Shown here: positions 21,461 to 32,867 of the stretch, one piece after another
Layout: every line of letters begins with the position of its first letter
How positions within the stretch are numbered: position 1 is the stretch's first letter
NCBI GenBank assembly: GCA_015680685.1
Contig: MNCI01020136.1
Location: 127,366 to 191,365, forward strand
Direction of reading: 5' to 3'
DNA length: 64,000 nucleotides
Source of the DNA: Gnetum montanum
Taxonomy: Eukaryota; Streptophyta; Gnetopsida; Gnetales; Gnetaceae
Notes under the pieces: model-generated
Told to the model about the DNA's origin: nothing
The model's database searches: none
What the model saw: the letters and a program-made list of their open reading frames with translations, nothing else
Translations under genes and position numbers: made by a program

Positions 21461-21880
21461 CCTGGCTCTGATACTAGTTTGTTGCGACAAAATGCCCAGA
21501 AGGAAACAGCAAAGCTGAAATCAGAAAAATATGAGAGAAAGAAGAATAAACGATTTGACAAAGCACATAAAAGATTTATGTGGTTCGGCTTAGACTATGT
21601 CCACAAGCAGCAGAGGAGAATTTCTATGGCAGAAAAACAAAGAACACAGGACATGTTATTCTTTCGTCTTTCAGGGGCAGCACACCCCACTCGTCTCTCA
21701 CCCCCTATCAGGCATGGAATTTCCCAAAAACTTTAAAAGGGAAAAGGATGAATACAAGACATACAAATTTAGCAAAGCGCTTACACTTAGCAATGCATTT
21801 ACATTCAATAATAATGCAATTACAATCAGGCGTTATGCGGTTCTGCCTTATACCAAAATATAATGGCAGTCCACGTTGCC
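21461..21880 (-). repeat. Element G 5' LTR and PBS
   Basis: The LTR starts on the plus strand at 21480 (TGTTGCGACAAAATGCCC), that is, ends ..TGTCGCAACA on the minus strand. It contains the phrase GTGGTTCGGCTTAGACTATG, characteristic of many plant copia LTRs. Behind it the minus strand reads TAGTATCAGAGCCAGG, a one-base variant of the initiator-methionine PBS TGGTATCAGAGC. The other LTR end, next to the NPF exon, is only placed by where NPF homology starts (about 21885). Confidence 0.75.
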
Positions 21881-21884
21881 ACAA

Positions 21885-22232
21885 GTTCGCATGAATATAA
21901 TGTGGCGTTTTCCACAGCACATTTGGCTGGGTTTGGTATACGTGTTTGCAATGGTGAGGACACCCGAGTTCATCTATGATCAAAGCTTGGGGATGGCGAT
22001 CTACCTGAGTTCGGTTGGATCTGGGGCAAATTTGGGTGGATTTTTGGCATCAGTTATGAAGTGGTTGAGCGGCAGCTATGGCCATCATAGCTGGTTTGAT
22101 GACAACATGAACAGAACTCGCTTTGATAACTTTTACAGGATAATTGTTGCACTGAATGCTCTCTGCCTTTGCATGCTTCTAAGCGTTGCCAGAAGTTTCC
22201 TCAGGGATGTCAAACAGACAGTTGCAACATGA
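21885..22232 (+). pseudogene. NPF/POT (NRT1/PTR) transporter, last-exon fragment
   Basis: The plus strand encodes about 115 residues ending at a natural-looking stop at 22230-22232. The order is MWRFPQHIWLGLVYVFAMV, the PEFIYDQSLGMAIYLSSVGS block (family: EFFYDQAPD.MRSLG.A.YLS), GFLASVMKWLSG, then SWFDDNMNRTRFDNFYRIIV and a last hydrophobic helix ALCLCMLLSVARSF. These are the last membrane segments of a nitrate/peptide transporter family protein. The APDSMRS part of the signature is deleted. Everything upstream is missing: copia element G lies where the rest of the gene should be. It is a gene fragment broken by the insertion, or a processed exon relic. Confidence 0.8.
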
Positions 22233-22239
22233 GTTTTCA

Positions 22240-24827
22240 GGAATGACTCTCTCCTACTTTAGTAATAGTCTGCAGCAGTTGTATATCAAAGACATTCATT
22301 TCATATTCTGGGTACCTTGGGAAGACCGATCAAAATTCAGTAAACAATCCTTGTCCATGGTAAAAAAATGCTATTATATGTTAGACTCAATATTTCCATG
22401 TCTAGGCTTTTTTGATTCTTAAACTTTTTAAAAATTTTATTTGATTATTGTTTGGGATACTGACAGTTCAATTTTTTTAAAGTTTTATTTGGTTATGGTT
22501 TAGGATACTGAAATTGAAACAAAAATTTTTAACGACGTTCACTTCGACTTCTGAATTTACGACTTAAAAAATAATTCACTGTAAAATCAAACATGTAATC
22601 TAGACTTACTAGATAAAGCCCTTAAAAAGTAGCTAATACCTCATAGTTTTCTTTCCTTTCTAATTTTCTGATAATTGGGATACAACGACATAAAAGACAA
22701 CTGCAACGGATTAAGTTAACACATCAACCGAAAATATTCTAGTTTCGAATACACTGGGGCGGCGCATGCAATTTTTTACCGCAGATTTATGTTGTTTCGA
22801 TGCGATATGGATCCTCGAAGACACGTGCAGTGGAAAATTCAGGAATGAAATAAAGTTGAGAGCATCCTTACGTTTGGTGGTAGGGATTGAAAAGATTCTA
22901 TGAAAAGATATAAACTAGCCTAGGTTCAAAGAAATAAATTTTGGTGCAAAATAGAATTAAGCAAGTGCAACCTTTGTTGTTGGTTATCCCCTTATCATGC
23001 CTAGGTTGAGAGAATCAACTTTTGGTGTGATATACGATTAGAGTAAAACAATGTTCAGTATTTGTTTTTATATTTTTATTGAGGTAGAAACCAAAAAGTC
23101 AAGTACAAATATGGTCATGTAGATAGATATATCCTTTTAACAGTAGATTTTGAGAAGTGTATAAGCGTACACCAATTTTGCTTGTCTTAATACCTATTTC
23201 ACTTCTGTATTTTTCAATTTTTTCATAGTTAAAAATCAAATTTACATCAAATCTGAGGACATTAGTAATTAAAATCAATCCGGCCACTAATTTTTTTATG
23301 CTTTTGGATCTTATATTTTTCTCTTTTTTCACAATGTTAATAAAATAGCATAATTAGTACAAAGAAAAAGTGAAATAGATGCTACAATAAAATAAAATTA
23401 GTATTCATAGTAATGAAATTAACTCCGTGGTCCCACGTTTTGATACAAAAATATCAGCATTAGCATCAAGTTTCCAACTAACTATAAAACCTTGCCAAAT
23501 CTTATTAATGAGTCCTTTTTTAGATTTTGTATATGCTAAGGTATTCCCCAGATACAATGTGCAATAATCACTGGGCCAATTATTATGGAAAATGAGCAAT
23601 GACTTAGTAGGGCATCCTCCAAAAATGACATGCAACATTGTCACTTGTAACAAAGATCTAGCTCTTCATAAGGGCAAATGACAAAAGAGAATTCATGTAG
23701 ATGACCTATTTTATTGGGATAAGGCTAAGATAAGATGATGATGATCTTAACAAAATTAACATACCAAAATAAAATTACTATTCAAAATAATGAATCGATC
23801 AAAGAAATAATTAATCCAAAATGTGGTAGAAATCAACTAAAACTAGGTAGGGATCAAATTTTAATCTAGAAATTGTTACCATAAGAATTATATATAGTTA
23901 TGGTTTTCTTCCTTGCACTTTTGTTACCAAATATGGCTATTACAAGAATTGTTTAAATAAAGTGCAGTCTAGTGAAAAAATAAAAACGTAACCTTGTAAA
24001 CTTGATAACTTCAAATCTTGAGAATTTAGAAGGGCTAATGACCTACAATTCACACCAGCACTTGGAATTATGATAAGGTTACACTTTCACACATCTACCA
24101 ACCTTTCTAAGACTCCTTTATTTGACTTGGAAATATTTATTTGACTTGTAATAGAAGCAACATATGTAGTTAGGATAAGGCTGGGATGATAATGATGATG
24201 AATTCTTTGTAAGTAAAATGTTTTAGATCAAAATGCTTTTGGTTTTTTTTTCCTTTAAGTAGTGTGTAGCATTCCATGTCAATGAGGGCATTATTCACTT
24301 AATTAAAGTATATGGCTTATGGTTTACAAGTTATAAGTTTGATCCCAAGGGATACTGAGACATGAAGCGTTGTAAAAATGGTAGAAAACCAACTATACTA
24401 AGTCATCATCAGATATTTTTCCTTTGCCTACCTTAATACTTAGTTCATCATAGTTGAGATAAAAACACCATAGGAAGTCATCATCAAGTCTTTTGCCTTT
24501 ACTTTCCTTGATGGAAAACCTATCATTATTGAAATAAAGACACTAAGATAAATGTAAGGTGCTTAAGAAGAACTTCTTTACCTTTCTTAAATTCTTATAT
24601 TAAATTTTATCCATGGATGTTAAACATGATAATAATGACTTGGCCTTGATAACCCATCAAACATGCTAGTTGTGTGGGTACTACTTGGATTGAAAGCAAA
24701 AAGAATGATGGAATGATCCCATGTAGTGAGTACCATGGGCTAGCAAGAAGTAATCTAACATAATGTTATGCAAATTTATAAAACTAGAATGGCCAAAGGG
24801 CTAACTTAACAATCAGCTATTGGAGAA
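22240..24827. other. Anonymous AT-rich sequence downstream of NPF
   Basis: About 2.6 kb hold no gene I can support. A minus frame at 23405-23653 stays open for 82 codons but has no known motif and could be chance. The possible NPF 3' untranslated region would lie at 22233-22430. The rest is AT-rich and unclassified. Confidence 0.45.
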
Positions 24828-25075
24828 AATAAGTGTTTAATTTCATTGGAGTAGCCAATGCAGGGATTTTCAACTTGCACATTGAGCCCTATGTGTGCAT
24901 TTGTCAAATATGAGCTAGGTACTTTAACCATTTAGCCATGGGATGGTTATGGTATAATATAAGTATTTAATTTCATTAGACTAACCAATGCAAGTGTTTT
25001 CAACCAACATATGGAGTCTATTGTGTACATCTGTCATTTATGAGTTAGGCACTTTGACCATTTAACCTTGGATGC
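24828..25075. repeat. Tandem duplication of about 130 bp
   Basis: Unit 1 (24828-24958) and unit 2 (24959-25075) share AAT.AGT.TTTAATTTCATT, then AGTAGCCAATGC or its variant, TTTTCAAC, GTG.ACAT.TGTCA.TTATGAG and CACTTTGACCATTTA-type segments. The copies differ at many sites, so the duplication is old. The function is unknown. Confidence 0.75.
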
Positions 25076-25321
25076 TATAAAAATATCATTGCTCACTACT
25101 AAGTGAATTATATGAGTTAAGGCCAAAGTGAATTTTCTTCATCACAATTAAACTAAACCTACTTTATTGGTATACATTTTCTTTAATATTATTTATTTAT
25201 TGCATTACTCACTTGGGTTCAAAGTCACATGTTTAATCTCAAAGGGTATGTTAAGATATATATCCATTTGGGGCATGATAAAAAATATGTCTGAATGTCT
25301 AGGGTCATGACGATAATTATC

Positions 25322-25420
25322 ATTTAATTATTGTAACATGGAGTAATTTAATTATTGTAACATGAAGTAATCATAGTCAAATCCTTAACAGATTATTCCA
25401 TGTTACAATAATTAAATTAA
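25322..25420. repeat. Direct and inverted repeat (foldback)
   Basis: The phrase ATTTAATTATTGTAACATG occurs twice in direct orientation (25322-25346 and 25346-25370). A third copy is inverted at 25393-25420. The second and third copies can pair as a hairpin with arms of about 27 bases and a loop of about 21 bases. The outline resembles a MITE end or a small foldback element. There is no coding sequence. Confidence 0.7.
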
Positions 25421-25544
25421 AATTTTCCTTTTATATTGATATAAAACTAATACTCTTAAAAATTAAAATTTATATAATACATATATATTAACAAATTACT
25501 AAATGTTCTGCTTGATAGGTAGAAAATTAATGGTTAAAGAAAAC

Positions 25545-26427
25545 TGATAAGTAGCAAATATCCCCTATGCCCAACATACGAATCAAAAGTATTCACCAAT
25601 GATCTAGTCGAATTCCATAGACTTAGTTACCTAAGTTACCAATATCCCTAAATAGTGAATTGTCTAATTACAAGTCATTATCTTCTTAATTCATACTTGT
25701 GTTTTAACTATGTATGTGTTTAAGGCATAAGATATTTATTTTTATAATTATTTTTATTATATTTTTCTCCTAATTGCTTACTAATGAAATGGATATTTTA
25801 TGATTAAATTAATTAACAAATTCTTAAATTAACTATCCTAACATTGAGTAACTATTTCCACTTATCGTACACATTCTAACCTTATTCTAATGCTACTGAG
25901 TTACCAAGTGTATACTAGTGGGTGCACCAAATATCCATTGCTCAAATTGCTAAGTATTAATACATTATACTCAAAGTGGTTGTACTCATGTGGTTATGAT
26001 TAATTTTATTAATTACTTGAGAACATAAAAGTAAATTGCATATAAAATAAAGTACTAAAAAGAAATAGTAAATTAGTCTAAGTGCTGCAATGGATATTGG
26101 AAATTTTGATTTTATTTTTGATCATACCAATGTATCCAAGTACATGAGTACTTGAATAAAATTCCATACAATCTCATATATCTACATTGTGGGTACTTAG
26201 AGGGAAAATATTCTAACTCTTGAATGAAGAAACTAGAAGAGTTCAGCTAAGTCTAAGACTGAAAGGTGTCATAAATACAAAGGGTGCACACATTTATATA
26301 GGCAATAAATACATCAATGTTAATGTATCTATGTCAACACATCCTAGCATGCAACAAAAGGGATACATCAATGAGGTTACATGGACAAGCATGCATCAAC
26401 TCAACCTATTCTATAGATGTTTCATCA
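25545..26427 (-). repeat. Element C 3' LTR
   Basis: 883 bp, starting TGATAAGTAG and ending TTTCATCA on the plus strand. It aligns along its length with 43492-44370, for example in CTAGTCGAATTC.ATAGA, TTAGTTACCTAAGTT.CCAA and AAGGCATAAGAT.TTTATTT. The PPT adjoins it at 26428. Confidence 0.9.
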
Positions 26428-26440
26428 TACCCCCACAACT
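26428..26440 (-). promoter_or_regulatory. Element C polypurine tract
   Basis: The minus strand reads GTTGTGGGGGTA immediately before the LTR, preceded by AAGGATGAGTTTTTAGTTA. The same arrangement stands before the 3' LTRs of B and D. Confidence 0.75.
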
Positions 26441-26639
26441 AACTAAAAACTCATCCTTGAGTGTATAAAATTAAGATTAAGTTTCTTACAAAATTTTTAG
26501 CAGTATGGAATTGATTGACAAAAAGACACATAAACTGACTCTAATTGATTCCTAGTGTGAGATTGTACAATGTTACAAAAATGAGTATCTATTACAACAA
26601 AATTGGACACTTAACTAAAATTTTCAGTAGGTGCATGTA

Positions 26640-29460
26640 GGATAGTCTAAGATGTGATGAATTCTCATAAAATACCTAGAGGTAGAGGCTCTTGTGGCTC
26701 TGGTGATCCTTCATACTATCTCAATGTTGTTGGAGGCTAAGGTTGACTTGTTGCTACCACTGCTACTATCGAAAGTTTGAAAGCATTTAGAAGTGTTTTC
26801 ATCTTCTCTTGCTTTGTGGGCTTGTGCAAGGATATCCCATGGGCATGGCATCAAAGAGAACATTTCCTTATTATTGAAAAACTAGGCTATGAATTATTTA
26901 TGTTCAATGTTGAATGTCTTTACTAGGTTCTACAGCTCCTAGTATTTATTTATCCTTCTTGTCAGGTTCTTAGTAATAGATCATTAGTCTATGAATTTGC
27001 TCTTGATAACTTCAAACTCCATGTTGGCTATTCCAACTTTTGTTTGATCTCTTTGTGAAGATAGAATTTTTTCTCATAAAGGAGATAGGAACTACCAACC
27101 TACTTCTTCAACTTTGTTCTTAGCCTCCCCATTATCAACATCTTTAAGTTTGTATAACGAAGGTTGGCAAGATCCATGTACTCCATTATCTCCTCAATCT
27201 ACAACTTCTTTAGGTAAATTTTATCCTTGTTTTATGCATTTTTTCCATCAAAGATTCATTGTCATATGTCACCTTATTGTTGGAGTTTCTAGAGGGTCTC
27301 ATTCATCTTTTCCTTTGCTAGTTGAATCTCTTTGTCATTGACCTCCTTGAGTAGCCCAACTTGGTCCTTGTAATGATTTTTTAGTCATTTAAACTTTAGG
27401 GCTTTATTTTTCCATGTGGATGCCTCGATTGTGGTCTTCTGGGGAAGAGCATGGAATTTTTCCATCGAGAGATTACACTTTTCTATTACAAATATCCTTA
27501 GATCAAGGTTTGATTTGGCAAGATACTCCTGTTACTGGTGAATGAACTCAACCATTTGATCCTTCTATTTCTTAGCATTACATATGTGGTGGTTATTCTT
27601 GGTGAGGACCAAGTTTTCTTTGTGGACCAATGATAGGTCCTTATCAATGTTATTGACCATGGCTTCTAACAAGGATGTATCAAAGATTCTCATCTCCTTC
27701 ACATTCTCAAACTCTTGGTATTTTTGTTGAAGTTGTTAGAAAGCTTCATCTTTGGTAAGTTTTGACTTGAGAATTATGAGGTTAGACAAATAGGCTTACA
27801 ACTCAGCAACTTTATTATCCAACCACTGATTAGCTATGCTGGCCTCCTCAAGTTATGCATTGATGATTAGTATCTTGCCCCTTATCTCAAGCAACTACAA
27901 CTAGTGTATTGTAATTGCATTCAAAAGATCAAAGATCTCTAGAAGTAGTTGCCTAGCTCCAACTAGTTTTTCCAACATCTCCTAGTATTGGGAAGTGCTC
28001 ATTTGACCACTTCCTACTCTTGTAGATGCATCAATATATATCATGACAGCAATGTCAAGTATCAATGTTGTAAGAGAGTTAAGGACTTTAGCAACCCTAT
28101 CAACCATCACCTTCACGACTATCTCCTAGCCCTTATGTGGCATGACTAGGACTATTGCCTCCTCACCCTCCTCCAACATGATGGAGATTACCACAACATT
28201 TCCTAAAAACTCAAGAAATTTTTACCCAAGAATGGATACTATGACCTCTTTGGCACCTAGATTAGGCTTGGTGGAAACTTGGTTCCTTTTTGTGGAGAAG
28301 AGTGGGGTTGTTTCACTATCTAGACAACATATGATCCTAGCAACCTCATTAATATGGCTCATGAATGGATGGTAAATGAAGGATTTTCCTCTACTTGTAG
28401 AGTCTTGTTGTTCCTATAGCTATTGCTTGTGAAGTTTTTTGAGTCTTTTGATAGTTGCAAACATCTCTAGTGTAGTCTCTAGGGCTACAGGTGGTAGTGA
28501 CGACTACTCCCATTTTTGTAGCTTGTTCACTAGCTTATCTTTCATCATCTCCTACCAGGATGTGGTAGTAGCATGATACACTACATCATATGAATAGTGA
28601 GATATCTCTCCTCTTTTGCAAAGATTGCAAATTAGGTATGGAAAGGGGAGTGCCTTCCTACCATTCTCATTTTCCTTAAAACATTTTTCAATTTCTAGGA
28701 AAATAAGCTAACGAAGATTGACTAATAATTTCCTGCTAAGAGCAACACATGCTTGAGAATAGAAGACTATTATTTTACTGGGCCTGACCATTAGGTTTTG
28801 GTAATAGGTTGCAATGTTAAAATATGCTTTCCAAACTTTTGTGAGACCACTATACTCCTTGTGATTTACCCCATAGCATCATTAAACCCACTACTTTTTG
28901 GCTTTTGGAATTGCCTATGTTGAGATCTCAATCAACTTTGTCCTAATGTTTACAAACTAGGGACCTTTGTAATAACCTCAACTAAGTAAGATATAGTGAT
29001 TTCTTTGATCTTCATCAACATGTCTCCTTGTCGATTGTTCTAGAAAAAGTAAGGCTCTCCCATGTACCATTCTCGACTATTAGAGAAAACAAGCCACATG
29101 AAAGACCCTTGTAGTTGTGTTTGGACCTCCTTCAGTGACAACTCAAAGAAGGGTTGAAAGTTTAGCTCTTAGAGAATAGAACTTTGGACCTTCTTGGTTC
29201 TAATTTTCTCTAAACAGGTCTCCATAAGGGTGACCTTAGTGATAGGCCTTGGCCTATAAGCCTCATCCTAACTAGATTAGCCTATTTTTGATGTGGGAAT
29301 TTGTTTGGAAGATTCCACTCTAGGTTCCTCCCAAAGGGATCCAGTTGCATGCGTGCCTTTAGCTAGCTATTTTTAAGGCTACTACAGTTGTTGTTTCTAT
29401 TGGTCCCTTCCTCCTTAGGATCACTTTCCCCTAGGCTGTGATGGATCACCCTCTTGCAGT
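26640..29460 (-). pseudogene. Element C extra ORF downstream of integrase
   Basis: In minus-strand reading a long frame with only scattered stops runs through this region. Recognisable points: MVRPSKIIVFYSQACVALSR (about 28800-28740), KALPFPYLICNLCKR (about 28655-28610), then a mainly helical, Glu/Lys/Leu-rich part with segments such as LTKDEAF, QKYQEFENVKEMRIFDTSLL and LVHKENLVLTKNNHHI, probably coiled coil. The corresponding ORF in E (57301-60060) has the same blocks in the same order. The LPFP..I..LC(K/R)R.G block recalls the 'putative plant transposon protein' domain found in env-position ORFs of Athila-like elements. What the protein did is unknown. No signal peptide or membrane segment was seen. 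Confidence 0.6.
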
Positions 29461-31430
29461 CCCTATTTTGGTGTCATACGTGATCACAAACATAACTCAT
29501 AATTAACTTTTTAATTCATTACCTTTAGCTAGTTAGATACATTTCTTGTTAGATCAGGTTATGTTTAGTTATCAAGTGTTAAGAGTTGATCATTTGAATA
29601 CTAGCTTGTAATCCTAGATAGGTATATTATTTTAATATTATTTTATTTACTATATATCAAAGTTTTTTTGTTAGGTTTAATCCTTTATGAAAAGAAATTT
29701 AATATTATTTTAATGAATTAACCTTGAGGAATTAGGAAAATCTTGAAACTTTTTCTGCAAGAAACTAAAGGTTTGTGTTCCCCATGACATAGAGCTTACC
29801 TTCTATAGCATAAGGATTGAAAAACGAATAAAAACAAGTTAGTGATTTAAGAGTTATGATGCTAGGAAGGTTCTTAGGCTTTGAAAAAATACCAAAAACT
29901 CCTCTTGTGCTTTGGGAAAATGATGCAAAATGAGCTAAGTATCATGTGTATATATAAAGTTTATATTCTTCATCGATGAGTCTATGTTGACTCAATTCAC
30001 ACCATTGATAGGGCTACATCGATGTAGTGGTTGATAGTAATATTATGCATCTTGAAAATGGAGGATTTTTGGCAAGTTTTGAAGTGGACCAAGAGCCCAA
30101 TGGAAGCTACAACGACATAGAATGATGGAAACAACATAGAAGAGGATCAGTTTGGGTTCAAAAAAGTGATTCAAGTGGATTTTGGATGAAGTTACAAGGT
30201 CACATAGAGCAAAAAGGATGTTTGAATGCAAGTTGATAGGATTGAGCACATAATTGACCTATGGATAGGGACTTTAACTTAAAGAAGACCAAAGAAAATG
30301 CAACCGAATCCTCCCTAGTGTAGGCTTATGCCTCTAATGTCCTTACATGCCCTCATCACAAGGAGTTTTTAGGTACTAAGGATGATTAATGTTTGTTTCA
30401 AGTTAAAAGTAATGTCCATTTGAGGAATTTTCTTAGGAGTATGTGATCTTAATAACCAACTTATCAATTGACCATGATATGAGATAGTGAGTTGATATGT
30501 CATAAGTGAAAATTGATGGTAGATAGAGAATAATGGATAGATGATCTACATCTCAGTCACATAAGATCCTTAAGAGATCTATGATTAAGATGATCCAGTA
30601 CCTTGACATTCCTAGTCAAGACCAAGTCCATTTAATTTTTAGCAAACTCACATTAACATATCTTTTTTCCTTTGACCATCAAGAGTTCATGATAGCCCCC
30701 TAAGGGATAACCACCACTCTAAGAGAAGAAGAAAAGAAAATAAGGAAGGAAGTGCCTTAGTTAGAGGGTTGCCTTTAGACATGGATAACATGTCTTTTCA
30801 ACATCATAACTAGTGCTTGTAGCCTATTATTTTGTTTGAGGGATGTGCTTCGAAATCCTATTATTTTTTTTATGGAAACCATACCATGCAAAGACATTCT
30901 TCCTGTTTATTATTTGATGATGGAAGTGGTGAGATATCAATGTAAAAATAATAAAACTCAAGAAAGAAGTTGAGAAGAGGATACAAGAAGTCCCCTTGAG
31001 GTCATGTCCTTTTCCATTCCCACTTGGTCTATTTTGAGTCCATCAGGTAACAAGATCATTGTTTACTTTTAGTTGTAATTTGGAACCTCATGCTCTCATG
31101 ATGCAAAGCTTTCATGAAGCAAACGGAATGGACATATATTGTGGACTCACTATCTAACATCATTAGAAAAATTGAAATTTTTTTAACAGAGGACATAATG
31201 TAAAGATAAAATTAGCCATTTGATAAAGCAATCATAACTTTAATTATTGCATTCATTAACTTCCAAAATTGATAGTAGCAATGACAAGACTAAACATTTT
31301 GCATAAATAAGATAAAATTAATAAAGAAGTATATGAAACAATTGATAAAATATTTAAGAACATGAAAAACATATAAAGAATGATGTAAAACAAAATTTGT
31401 AAAAATGGGTTAGCCTTATTAATATGTTAA
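29461..31430 (-). other. Element C non-coding region between integrase and extra ORF
   Basis: This stretch carries no long coding frame. The part 30300-31030 matches the equivalent regions of B (12120-12900) and, inverted, of E (about 55700-56120), including CTTAGTTAGAGGG and ACCATGCAAAGAC. Such a conserved spacer could hold splice sites or a subgenomic promoter for the extra ORF; neither was identified. Confidence 0.6.
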
Positions 31431-31439
31431 TATGAAGGG

Positions 31440-32570
31440 CCATCTCCCCCATGAAAAAGTTAAGAGAAAGAGATCCAAAGAATATAGTATGCTTGCTTTG
31501 GTTATGAGGTGTTAGTGTTGCTGGTTATTTAAGGTTCCAAGAATAGCTTAACTTATTAGATATTGACCAATAAATGTTTTTTGTATGTAATGAATGGTAA
31601 ATGGTCATGGAACCAAAGGGAAAAAGTGCATAAATGATGTAATGTTCTTTCCATAGTTTTTAAAAATTAGTGCATTGTGATACATGGATGGGGTTCTAGT
31701 AAAGAATCTTATCATCAAATTAAAATTTAACTCTCCTTATTTATGCATCATGACATTGTTTAGAATGTACCTTATGCACTTCACTCATCATTAGGATTAC
31801 TTTTTTTCATTAGACACATTAAGTGTTATGAGTTTTTCTTTTTCTACTAGATCAATGTTGAGGTCAAGCTCACAAGTAGTTAAGAGTATACGAAGCTTAG
31901 CTTGGATTGGAAGTATTGACAATTTTCTATACACTAGCTTGTAAGGAGAGTAGCCTATAGGGAGTTTCTAAGTTGATCAATATGTTCAAAGAGCATCATT
32001 AAGGTTCATACTCTAGTCCTTATATCAACTAATGGTTCATGTTAGGATCCTAGTTATCTCCCTATTAGTAAACTCAGCTTATTCATTAACTTGGGAATAA
32101 TAAGGGGTTGTAAGTTTATGTTGCATCCTTAAGAGTTACATTAATTTTTGAAAGGCAAATCTTGTAAAGTAAGTTCCATTATCTAAAATAAGTACCCTTG
32201 GCACATCAAACCTATTTACCAAATTTTGTTGAACAAACCATGTTGCAATGGAAGATGAATAGTTAGAGATGGTTGTAATGTTGGCTTATTTCATGGACTA
32301 TTCAACAACAATGATAATGTAAACCTTCCCATTTGACATGGGAGTGATGGGTTCCATGAATTAAATGCCCTAGAGGTTGAAAGGTTCTAGTGGTTGCATC
32401 CACTATTAAGACCCTTCCATTCATACAATCTCTCCTCCATCTCTTTTACAACATTTGCATGAATAGGAAAAATGATGAGTGTTTCTGAAGATGGTTGGCT
32501 AGAAATACCCCTCCATGAGGATCTTCACAACCATCCTTCTACCTACATAATGGCACTTTCAAGGACCTTC
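31440..32570 (-). pseudogene. Element C integrase
   Basis: The core appears on the minus strand at about 32350-32040: FMEPITPMSNGKVYIIIVVE, FVQQNLVNRFDVPRVLILDN and LTTPYYSQVNE, then FTNREI. The first catalytic Asp (family WGIDFMGP) lies in a damaged stretch with a stop. The Asp of LDNGTYF and the Glu of NREI are present. The tail with the nucleic-acid-binding C-terminal domain runs to about 31440 and is frame-broken. The layout is as in B and E. Confidence 0.75.
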
Positions 32571-32867
32571 ATCAACATCCTAGAAGTTCTATAATTGATC
32601 AAAACTAGGCACATAGCATTGCACTAGGCCATTTGCACAAACCTTGTAAAGGTTGCCTTGGATTTCCATGTAGTGTTTAACTTCATGAAGAAATTGTTAT
32701 TTCTTCTTATTGTCCCATTCCACTAGAGTCTTCTAGGTGAGAAGATAAGAGAGGAAATCATTATACTAATTGGTGCCTCTAGGCATTAGAACATCAATGG
32801 ATTTGACAAAGAGGAGTTCATTTGTAAATTGATCAAATAAGGACTCATCATTCTCTTTGCTATCCTA

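Larger units (their letters stand above)
19263..21880 (-). mobile_element. Element G: truncated Ty1/copia relic
   Basis: In minus-strand order: 5' LTR (about 21880-21480), PBS (21476-21461), gag (21444-20848), protease start (about 20800-20690), a solo LTR insertion (20684-19593), then the end of protease and the pre-integrase region (19592-19263). Integrase, RT and the 3' LTR are missing; the element stops at R2. The gag and protease blocks are of the Tnt1-like copia type. It abuts the NPF exon on the right, so it inserted into or next to that gene. Confidence 0.85.

Noticed and set aside
23405-23653. 82-codon minus frame as a gene
   Set aside because: No family motif and no neighbouring exon; frames of this length are expected by chance in this much sequence.
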